DNA of 64,000 nt from Saturnia japonica. Its lineage: Eukaryota; Arthropoda; Insecta; Lepidoptera; Saturniidae. Position 1 is the first letter of the stretch; each line of letters begins with the position of its first letter. Made by a program: the position numbers and the translations under genes. The notes beneath the pieces are model-generated. The model had not been told where the DNA came from, searched no databases, and saw only the letters and a list, made by a program, of their open reading frames with translations. Positions 56,405-64,000 of the stretch are shown here, piece after piece. The stretch covers positions 2,136,930 to 2,200,929 of the forward strand of contig CM065325.1 in NCBI GenBank assembly GCA_033032175.1. The letters run 5' to 3'.

Positions 56405-56968
56405 CCCATCTATGACTTTCTTTTGGTTTGCCGTGTTCCGAAATCAGCCGGTGCATATGCAGTAATATAGCGAGGTGGTAGGGATTGCGACCACAATACA
56501 CATAGTGATAAACCCATCTATGATTTTCTTTTGGTTTGTCGTGTTCCGAAATTAGCCGGTGCATATGCAGTAATATAGCGAGGTGGTAGGGATTGCGACC
56601 ACAATACACATAGTGATAAACCCATCTATGATTTTCTTTTGGTTTGTCGTGGTCCGAAATCAGCCGGTGCATATGCAGTAATATAGCGAGGTGGTAGGGA
56701 TTGCGACCACAATACACATAGTGATAAACCCATCTATGATTTTCTTTTGGTTTGTCGTGGTCCGAAATCAGCCGGTGCATATGCAGTAATATAGCGAGGT
56801 GGTAGGGATTGCGACCACAATACACATAGTGATAAACCCATCTATGATTTTCTTTTGGTTTGTCGTGGTCCGAAATCAGCCGGTGCATATGCAGTAATAT
56901 AGCGAGGTGGTAGGGATTGCGACCACAATACACATAGTGATAAACCCATCTATGATTTTCTTTTTTTT
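56405..56968. repeat. 108-bp tandem array, five units plus a stub
   Basis: Units start at 56,405, 56,513, 56,621, 56,729 and 56,837; a 22-base stub starts at 56,945. Units 3-5 look identical, units 1 and 2 differ by a few bases. The period is 36 codons, so a minus frame (56,322-56,933, 203 residues) stays open through all units (repeat contains YCGRNPYHLAILLHMHRL). The unit resembles part of a dispersed repeat also seen at 24,410 and 54,270, so the frame is probably not a gene. Confidence 0.93.
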
Positions 56969-56984
56969 TGTTTTATATCAATAT

Positions 56985-57742
56985 AGCTAGATAATAAATC
57001 TGTAGTCCTGTCTGTACTTTTAATATTTTTCCTAATTTCCTGATACGCATATTATATGATGATAGTGATCACGAATATGCCATTAATTTTTTTTTGTCCG
57101 TAAGTCTGTCTGTTTGTATGTCCTAATTTAACTCAAAAACGGCTTGACCGATTCTTATGAAATTTTGTACACGGGTTGCTTATATCATCGGTCAGTTGAT
57201 AGGGTATAAGAAATAAAAATAATATTACTTTTAGATAATGTAAAAAAAAATCAGTTTTAATTAATTGAATCGTGTACACGGGAAGTATAAATCATTCCAT
57301 GAATGATGAGTAATGAGAATTTTCAATAACACTTTTGGGAAACCGACTTTGATGAAATTTTATACACGGAAACATAACTATTTACATAATTGTAAATATG
57401 TAAATAATAATTGTCAATGTTACTTCTAGAATTTAAAAAGAAAGTAATTCATAAAGATTAATTTTCATCAATTCTCAACCGATTCTGATTAAATTTTGTA
57501 GATGGGAAACATACATCATACCTACTATAATTGAGAGGCTATAAGAATTAATAATGCATTAGAAATTGTACATTTGAGTCAAAGTTTTTAACCGATTTTG
57601 ATGAAAATTGTACACGGGCAATACATGTCATTCCGCAATTGATACGGTATATGAATTGTCAACATTATGTGTAAAAATAAAGGGATTTAAATAATTATTG
57701 CTTAGTAACAAACGCGTGCGGAGCCGCGGGCACACCGCTAGT
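56985..57742 (+). repeat. Helitron-like element, family H1 copy 2
   Basis: Same order as 32,788-33,835: 'ataataaatctgtag', GTGATCACGAATATG, repeated GATGAAATTTT/TACACGG units and an end reading GCGGAGCCGCGGGCACACCG then CTAGT. GGAGCCGCGGGC..CCGC could form the usual Helitron end hairpin. Confidence 0.5.
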
Positions 57743-57813
57743 AGGTAATATCGACTTTATATATTCAGTTTGAATGAAGTTTTTAAGCAGAATTAAAAAA
57801 AATCGGCGAAGTT

Positions 57814-57910
57814 GTTTTTTTTTCTGACTGTCTATACTGTTAGCTTTAGGGGGAGCCCTGGAGCCTCTGACGGCATTTATAGCTTCACCGAACTTAAGGC
57901 GAAGTTGAGA
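57814..57910 (-). repeat. 3' tip of Jockey-type LINE, old copy
   Basis: T10 followed by CTGACTGTCTATACTGTTAG, CTTTAGGGGG and TATAGCTTCACCGAACTT: reverse complement of the LINE 3' tip. Confidence 0.6.
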
Positions 57911-58088
57911 TTTACTCCGTCTTTTGTAGGCGAGAAAAATAGTCCGCCTTTGAAAATATCGCCTCTTACGAAGTTAAGCAGATGTAGGCCTACATATAAA
58001 CAAATATTACTATTTATAAATAACTAAAAACTAGGGAAATTTTATTTCAATATAATTTCTAGAAATAGTTCATGTAATACACAACAAG

Positions 58089-58093
58089 ATATG
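58089..58093. repeat. BEL element target duplication, left
   Basis: ATATG, repeated at 63,295-63,299. Five bases is the usual size for BEL/Pao. Confidence 0.8.
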
Positions 58094-58670
58094 TATTGTG
58101 AATAAAAGACGTTCACAATATTTAATGTGTGCTAAATTAATAGCGCTTGTTTTATTCTTGTTTCTTACAAAGTTACAGTAGTTCGTAGTAACAATGTGGT
58201 TTCTTAATAACGTTCTTGACTGTAGTTTGCTTGGTGATTCGCTGCTTGCTGTTGCTGGTGTTGTAGTGTTTCTCGAACTGATCGCAGTACTGCCGCCCTC
58301 TCCGCTATATTTAACCTCGCCCTTTGCCTCGCAACCGGTAGTGCGATGGATTCCGTGCGGGGCAACGCTCAGCCAATGAGCGCGCACGCCCTGTGTGCGC
58401 GCTCTCGGCAGTACCATGAGTCACCATGCCAGATGTTCCGAGTCTGGCATGGTTCATCCTTACAACTAGTGAAATTTATACATTTAAACTTACAACTAGC
58501 TATATTCTTATTCTAATCGTTTTAAAATACACATATTCAGTTCATATTATTATATCTATTCCTAACACGTATTTATAAACCTTATTCCTAACACGTATTA
58601 TTTCATTTACTTGTTCATTCTATACTATTAGACTATCGTTATTCGCTCGCCCCGCTCGCTGTCCGCAACA
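58094..58670 (-). repeat. 3' LTR, 577 bp
   Basis: In element direction it starts TGTTGCGGAC and ends CACAATA. It carries a 26-bp tandem duplication (ATTCCTAACACGTATTTATA unit, about 58,558-58,610) not found in the 5' LTR. Two perfect 10-bp stems occur: GAGCGCGCAC/GTGCGCGCTC (58,378-58,404) and CCATGCCAGA/TCTGGCATGG (58,424-58,452). Confidence 0.93.
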
Positions 58671-58699
58671 GTTCTCCCCCCGGCGTAGCCTGCGCAGCC

Positions 58700-61600
58700 T
58701 CACTCTCCTCTCAGGACGGCGAGCTTCGTCGTCGGGCGCCGGAACACACCGCTCCTCGTCTTCACGTCGGCGCTCCGCACTCCTCCATCTGGTCCGGTGT
58801 AGGTTACCGTGACGATTCCGCGCGGCCAGGTGTTGCGCGGCAAGGCGGAGTCGACAACCACGACCAAGTCCCCGACGTTCAGAGGGCGCGTGCTGTCGGC
58901 TGAGTTCCCGCGTGGCACCAGTGTAGGGAGGTACTCCTTAACCCAGCGCCGCCAGAAATGATCGGCGAGCGCCTGGGTTGCTCGCCAGGTATGCCGGTCC
59001 GCCGTGTCGCAGGTCCCCGTCGTAGGCATACCCGTCGAACTCCCAAGCAGAAAATGGTTGGGAGTGATCGCCTCTGGGTCCCGCGGTTCGACGCTCACGT
59101 GCGTTAGAGGCCGCGCGTTAATCGAATGCTCGGCCTCCGCGAGCACGGTTTGCAGCACCTCTTCTTTAGGCGCACGCTCGTTCAAAGTGGCGGCGAGCGC
59201 GGTTTTTACCGACCGCACTAGCCGCTCCCATGCACCTCCCTGGTTAGGCGCGCCGGGCGGGATGTAGCGCCACTCGACGCTGTGCCGTAGCCCCTCCCCC
59301 CGTAGCGCAGGTGCCCATTCGGCGTAGGCGGCGCGTAGCTCGGTGTCCGCCCCACGGAAGTTGGTCGCGTTATCGCTGTAGTGGCTGAGTAAGCCGAGCG
59401 GGTCATAGATTGACATAACCGCACTCAGAGCTTCTCGCTTTGTAGGTGCCCGCTTGCGTGCGCGTACATCGGCTGGTACCCGATGCATGGACGTGTTAAA
59501 CCCTAGTTCATCCGTAGCTGCATTCCAGTATAGGCCCAGGATCTTTTCTTGTTCATGCCCGCCAAGTTGTGCGGGCGATCGTGCGCGTAGCTCGTCCGGT
59601 GTTCCACTGAGTACGCTCGCTCGGTTGCTACTCCATCCGCGTAACGTAAAGCCGGCTACTGCGTGGACTTCTTGTATTTCCCTTATAGTGTGGATAGCTG
59701 TTTCTTCATCGTCGTAGCTATCCACCAGGTCGTCCATGTAGTGGCTCTGCGTTATTGCCTTGAACGCGTCTGGATGCGTTCGTGCATGCTTTTCAGCGTT
59801 GCGGTCGCGTACACTGTGTGCTATGAACGGTGAGCTTGCTGCGCCGAATATCAACGATCTCATTTTATATTTCTGTGGCGGCTTGTTCCGGTCGTTGCCT
59901 CGCCACAGAAATTGTTGTGCCGGCTGGTCCGCTTCGCGTATTCGTATTCTCAGAAACATTTCCTCTATATCAGCAGTGACGGCGACGGGCTTCTCTTTGA
60001 ACTGGAATAAAATCCCCTGCAGCGATCGTAGCAGGTCCGGTCCCTCTAATAACTCGTCGTTTAAACTCGTAGTTCCACTGCGTGCCGCGGCATCGAATAC
60101 TACTCGTAGCTTGCCGGGTTTGTTCGGGTTGAATACAGCGAAGTGAGGTAAAAACCAGCTGATGTTGCTAGTCTGTTCGTGTCCCTCGCAGCGTACGGCG
60201 TAGCCCTTCTTAAACAAGTTTTTGATCTGACTTGTATACGCAGCCGCAAACTCTGTGGAACGATCCATTTTCTTTTCTATCGAGTGAAGTCGTCGTAGCG
60301 CCATATTGTAGCTATTAGGTAGTACTACGTCGTCGCGGCGCCACGGTAGACCTACTTCGTAGCCTTCACTGCGTTGTTGGATCGTTCCGTCAAGTATTCC
60401 CGTCGCGCGCTTGTCGGCGTCGCTGATTCTCGGTTCGCGGGCTACGCCGAGCGCATCTATTTTGAAGTGCCGTTCTACGAGCTCGTGTAGACTTTCGTTC
60501 CGGATCTCGCTGCCAGTGTTGCGTTCAGGTGCGTATATGTGTAGCAGGTCTTCGCTGTGGCCGATGATCACCTGTGGTGCGGTTCCGTGCACCACCCAAC
60601 CCAGTTGAGTTTTCGACGCCGCCGGCTGGTTCGGTTTGCCGACGCGTAGCTCTCTGGATACGATCATCTCCCAGTGGTCCGTACCTATCAATATACGCGG
60701 CCTCGCCTTCTCATAGCACACCTGCTTCACTTTCAAATTGCGCAAGTGAGCGTGTTGGAGTGTGCTTAGAGACACTGTTTGTTCGCGCAGTCGGAGTCCT
60801 TTTATCGTTCGAGCTCGGAACTCGTGCTTCTTGTTGCCGCCCGGTTCGTACAACTTTGCTTGTACAATTTGGCTATTCGTGTACTCTTTGCCCATATTGA
60901 CGCCTTGTAGTTGCAGTGGATGTGACGGTCCATGTGCTCCGATGTCCTTGGCCAAGTCCTCGTCGATTAGCGATATAGTCGAGCCCTCGTCCAACAGAGC
61001 GTACGTGTTCACCGCTCCTTTGGGGCCCGATATAGTCACCGGATAGATTTTTAGTATAATCTGTCTCGGTTCTATAGTTGTTGCGACAGCCATTACCGTC
61101 TCGCTCGTTGACGGTGTCACGTTGTTCTGAGTTTGCTCTTCGCTATCGCTTGGTCTGTCGTTGTGAAGCGACGAGTGATGCGGACGACGACAGGAGTTAA
61201 TACCGCACGGCTTTCCTTTGCAGTACACACGACGATGGCGTTTGTCAATACATTTGAAACAGACGCCCTTGCTCTTCACTAGCTCCCACCGTTGCTCGAC
61301 GTTCAGTGTCTTGTATTGCGGGCACCGAGACAACGGATGGGGCTTATCGCAGCTAGGACACAGATGTTCGGTTTCTGTGTCCACCGTAGCAAAGACGTTC
61401 TGTCTCTTTCTGGCGGCGACTTGCGGTGCGGCAGGCTTCAATACTTCGCGTCTAGAGGTCGCTGTCGAAGCGGTGGCGGGCGCATATGTGTGTTTTAAAG
61501 CACGGCTCGCTTCACGCATTAGGAAGCGTGATAATACAACGACCTCTGGATCCGTTGTTCCCTCGTTCTCTTCTGCATAGTCGCACCACCGGGACTTCAG

Positions 61601-62635
61601 GTGTGGGCTAAGTTTTTCTAACACTTCCCGAGCCAGCATCGGGTTGTACAGGTAGCTCCGCTTGTCGAGATTTAGTAAAACACAGACTATGTTTTGTAGT
61701 TTTACTGCGAACGCGTTCAGTTGGCTTGCGGTAGCTCCCGGTCGTAGTAATTTCCGCATATCATCCAGCGCCTTGTCTATAATTACTTCCGGCCTGCCAA
61801 AACATTGTTCCAGTGTCCGCATGATATCATCTGGATTGTTCGCGGTGTGTAGTAGCGCTGCCACTGCGTCGCGGGCGTCCCCACGCAGGCTGTTACGTAG
61901 GCGCGCTATGTTTTCTATCGGCGAGAAACAATACAGCTGCGTGGAGTCCCTCATAGCTGCTTTGAATGGCAGCCACTCGTTGATCGGTCCAGTGAATACA
62001 GGTAAGTCGGCGGCTTGGCGTGGCGGTGGATGAGTATGCGTCATCTTTTCTAGTATCGCGGCGAGCTGTTTAATATCACCGCTCGATTGCGACGGTGATT
62101 GCGAACGGGCACGTCGTTCAGGCCTGCGTTCGTCTTGTTGCCGCGCGTTGTTACGGGTACACGGTAATTGTTCCCCCCGTGTAGCTTCGGGCTGTGAGCG
62201 GAGCCAGTCATCCACTCGGTGAATACGTTCATCTGGCTCCTCGTTCGTTTGCTCACGTACGTCCTCTGCTTCATCCCGTATCGACGTTAACTCCACGGCG
62301 AGGCGTTTCTTTATTAATTCCGCCTCCATACGGAGTTCTTCACGGCGAATTGCGGCTAGTTTCTCTTCCTCTTGTAGCTCGGCGAGGCGTGATCGCATAG
62401 TCGCACTCGTCGTCGATCTGTGTGAGCGTGGCGGGGAAATGTGGCCTGTTCTGACGTCAGTGCGAGTAACAGGTACAGAGGGTGTTCCCTCCGGTCGGGG
62501 TGTGCCCTCAGCCCTCTGTGTGTCTGGCGATAGCGGCGATTCTTCGAATACTCGGACTGTGTTATTTCTGTTTTGTGATTCCATTGCGTCTCCCTGGCTT
62601 CTCGTAACAACCATTGATCTGGGTACGCCGTTCAT
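58700..62635 (-). CDS. BEL/Pao polyprotein lacking RNase H and part of integrase
   Basis: The open frame runs from 63,037 inside the 5' LTR, but the likely start is the ATG at 62,635 (MNGVPRSM), just inside the element; from there about 1,311 residues. Numbered from 63,037: Glu/Arg-rich gag N-terminus with a probable coiled coil (210-265), gag core (345-515), zinc knuckles (CPSCDKPHPLSRC at 560; CFKC and CGINSC to 616), aspartic protease (LLDEGST, 681), reverse transcriptase (VTADIEEMF with D1023; YMDD at 1100-1103), then MSIYDPLGLLS directly followed by SDNATNF (integrase Asp 1222), GGAWERL (Glu 1271) and the C-terminal domain. The first integrase Asp, its HHCC finger and all of RNase H are missing; about 400 residues by comparison with usual BEL length. 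No stop or frameshift elsewhere. This is a relic of an insect retrovirus-like element; it should not complete integration alone. Confidence 0.93.
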   Translation of the reverse strand: MNGVPRSMVVTRSQGDAMESQNRNNTVRVFEESPLSPDTQRAEGTPRPEGTPSVPVTRTDVRTGHISPPRSHRSTTSATMRSRLAELQEEEKLAAIRREELRMEAELIKKRLAVELTSIRDEAEDVREQTNEEPDERIHRVDDWLRSQPEATRGEQLPCTRNNARQQDERRPERRARSQSPSQSSGDIKQLAAILEKMTHTHPPPRQAADLPVFTGPINEWLPFKAAMRDSTQLYCFSPIENIARLRNSLRGDARDAVAALLHTANNPDDIMRTLEQCFGRPEVIIDKALDDMRKLLRPGATASQLNAFAVKLQNIVCVLLNLDKRSYLYNPMLAREVLEKLSPHLKSRWCDYAEENEGTTDPEVVVLSRFLMREASRALKHTYAPATASTATSRREVLKPAAPQVAARKRQNVFATVDTETEHLCPSCDKPHPLSRCPQYKTLNVEQRWELVKSKGVCFKCIDKRHRRVYCKGKPCGINSCRRPHHSSLHNDRPSDSEEQTQNNVTPSTSETVMAVATTIEPRQIILKIYPVTISGPKGAVNTYALLDEGSTISLIDEDLAKDIGAHGPSHPLQLQGVNMGKEYTNSQIVQAKLYEPGGNKKHEFRARTIKGLRLREQTVSLSTLQHAHLRNLKVKQVCYEKARPRILIGTDHWEMIVSRELRVGKPNQPAASKTQLGWVVHGTAPQVIIGHSEDLLHIYAPERNTGSEIRNESLHELVERHFKIDALGVAREPRISDADKRATGILDGTIQQRSEGYEVGLPWRRDDVVLPNSYNMALRRLHSIEKKMDRSTEFAAAYTSQIKNLFKKGYAVRCEGHEQTSNISWFLPHFAVFNPNKPGKLRVVFDAAARSGTTSLNDELLEGPDLLRSLQGILFQFKEKPVAVTADIEEMFLRIRIREADQPAQQFLWRGNDRNKPPQKYKMRSLIFGAASSPFIAHSVRDRNAEKHARTHPDAFKAITQSHYMDDLVDSYDDEETAIHTIREIQEVHAVAGFTLRGWSSNRASVLSGTPDELRARSPAQLGGHEQEKILGLYWNAATDELGFNTSMHRVPADVRARKRAPTKREALSAVMSIYDPLGLLSHYSDNATNFRGADTELRAAYAEWAPALRGEGLRHSVEWRYIPPGAPNQGGAWERLVRSVKTALAATLNERAPKEEVLQTVLAEAEHSINARPLTHVSVEPRDPEAITPNHFLLGSSTGMPTTGTCDTADRHTWRATQALADHFWRRWVKEYLPTLVPRGNSADSTRPLNVGDLVVVVDSALPRNTWPRGIVTVTYTGPDGGVRSADVKTRSGVFRRPTTKLAVLRGE

Positions 62636-62719
62636 GGATACAGATGTCTTGATAACACGTCGTTTCTTCTTCAAGCGTTGTTGTAGATCGGCGAAATGTT
62701 CTGTTCTTTTTTCTTCCGA

Positions 62720-62743
62720 TCCGGCTTCCGAAGGACCAGATAA
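62720..62743 (-). other. Putative primer-binding region of the BEL element
   Basis: Directly inside the 5' LTR the minus strand reads TTATCTGGTCCTTCGGAAGC. TGG close to the LTR end is the usual start of a tRNA primer site; the tRNA is not identified. Confidence 0.5.
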
Positions 62744-63294
62744 TATTGTGAATAAAAGACTTCCACAATATTTAATGTGTGCTAAATTAATAGCGCTTGT
62801 TTTATTCTTGTTTCTTACAAAGTTACAGTAGTTCGTAGTAACAATGTGGTTTCTTAATAACGTTCTTGACTGTAGTTTGCTTGGTGATTCGCTGCTTGCT
62901 GTTGCTGGTGTTGTGGTGTTTCTCGAACTGATCGCCGTACTGCCGCCCTCTCCGCTATATTTAACCTCGCCCTTTGCCTCGCAACCGGTAGTGCGATGGA
63001 TTCCGTGCTGGGCGTCGCTTAGCCAATGAGCGCGCACGCCCTGTGTGCGCGCTCTCGGCAGTACTATGAGTCACCATGCCAGATGTTCCGAGTCTGGCAT
63101 GGTTCATCCTTACAACTAGTGAAATTTATACATTTAAACTTACAACTAGCTATATTCTTATTCTAATCGTTTTAAAATACACATATTCAGTTCATATTAT
63201 TATATCTATTCCTAACACGTATTATTTCATTTACTTGTTCATTCTATACTATTAGACTATCGTTATTCGCTCGCCCCGCTCGCTGTCCGCAACA
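62744..63294 (-). repeat. 5' LTR, 551 bp
   Basis: Same ends as the 3' LTR, without the 26-bp duplication. Base changes against the 3' LTR cluster at 63,008-63,020. Confidence 0.93.
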
Positions 63295-63299
63295 ATATG
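63295..63299. repeat. BEL element target duplication, right
   Basis: Second ATATG. Confidence 0.8.
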
Positions 63300-64000
63300 T
63301 ATATTAATACATAATAATAATAATTATTATTATTACAATTATTTATGTATGTATATAGTACTAACAGTATCTTTATACTTCAAGATTATATTTTTCCTAC
63401 AATTAAAGTACTTACTTATACCACATCTATATGTGTAAAATTACGTCTTTTTTTTTTTTTTTTCCTTTTTTTTAAATCGCTACAATATTTTTTATACACC
63501 CAGGTATATAGAATGATCGTTTACTAATGTATAACAACTAATATAAAAATGTTAAATAGAAAAAACTCATCAAATAATTATTGTATTCTATGATTAATAA
63601 TAATAAATTATAGGTCAGTAGACTAGGCAATATTATATTAATCAGTTTAAGAAATTCGTAGTCTAGGTACTTACTATGTATTTATAAAATATGTTTTCCC
63701 ATAGGCGATTATTTTGTACCACTCTCTTTCCCTTAAGGTAGGAGGAATAGCATATACAGGGTATTAGTAGACCGCTCCCGAAAATGAAGACAGATGATAG
63801 TACTAATGACACCTTTGATGATGGGATGGAAAAAAAATTGATCCTGATAAAAAAATATCATATTATTTAAACTTTTTATTAGCATTATTTACGCTCCATC
63901 GTGTTAGTACAGCTAAATGAAACGATAATTTCATAAAAAATACATTACTTTACTAAAAAAAAAAACCAGCAATGAAACACAAAATCAAAAACAGCTGATG
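63300..64000. other. AT-rich flank with simple repeats
   Basis: AAT/ATT repeats at 63,308-63,345 (partly palindromic), a T15-type run near 63,448-63,470, and otherwise no feature I can support. Confidence 0.5.

Larger units (their letters stand above)
58094..63294 (-). mobile_element. BEL/Pao LTR retrotransposon, internally deleted
   Basis: 5,201 bp with two LTRs, a purine tract (58,671-58,684 on the minus strand, GGGGGGAGAAC) next to the 3' LTR, and a 5-bp target duplication. LTRs differ by about nine base changes in 551 aligned bases plus one 26-bp duplication, so the insertion is fairly recent. One frame encodes gag, protease, RT and the second half of integrase. RNase H and the first half of integrase are absent. 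GC content is far above the flanks. Confidence 0.94.

Noticed and set aside
56405..56968. CRISPR array
   Set aside because: Units are contiguous with no variable spacers, and the genome is an insect's.
59004..62831. Plus-strand frames of 65-130 codons across the BEL element
   Set aside because: They are antisense shadows of the polyprotein in GC-rich DNA.
1..64000. Conserved animal microRNAs or rRNA
   Set aside because: I looked for common seeds such as let-7, miR-1, miR-9, miR-10 and bantam and for rRNA signatures by eye and found none.

Overview
The window reads as nuclear DNA of an insect, most likely a moth or butterfly (order-level inference). It is AT-rich, gene-poor and full of transposable elements: tRNA-headed SINEs, Helitron-like repeats ending in CTAGT, mariners, a Jockey-type LINE and a BEL/Pao LTR element. 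I recognise no complete host gene. Prokaryotic features (operons, Shine-Dalgarno sites, CRISPR) are absent.

Layout. 1-12,200: AT-rich DNA with GC-rich CpG islands, three SINE-A/SINE-B type repeats, MITEs, and an old LINE 3' end at 6,108-7,205 that is split by about 680 bp carrying an unexplained 230-codon minus-strand reading frame. 12,188-20,875: two members of one young Jockey-type LINE family. One is 5'-truncated (12,201-13,107) and one is full length (14,666-20,862); each has a poly(A) tail and a 13-bp target duplication, and they look identical where they overlap. 20,876-36,600: degenerate repeats, a Harbinger-like MITE (25,036-25,479), Helitron-like units, LINE ORF2 scraps and several exon-like segments with splice signals. 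37,099-38,917: a mariner inserted into the last codon of an older, opposite-strand mariner. 39,000-57,900: SINEs, a TTAA-flanked MITE, a Tigger/pogo remnant, more CpG islands, a candidate first coding exon ending at a consensus splice donor (45,636-45,715), a 63-bp-arm foldback (52,579-52,784) and a 108-bp tandem array (56,405-56,968). 58,094-63,294: a BEL/Pao element on the minus strand with both LTRs, a 5-bp ATATG target duplication and an open polyprotein frame that jumps in frame from the end of reverse transcriptase to the middle of integrase.

How it fits together. The proteins recognised with confidence are all from mobile elements: gag-like and endonuclease/reverse transcriptase (LINE), transposases (mariner, Tigger) and gag-protease-RT-partial integrase (BEL). 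The young LINE supplies the machinery that would make its truncated sibling. The BEL copy lacks RNase H and half of integrase and would need help in trans. The CpG islands, several sharing the word ACGGCCGCGG, and the isolated exon-like ORFs suggest the DNA may lie in long introns or flanks of a host gene, but that is inference.
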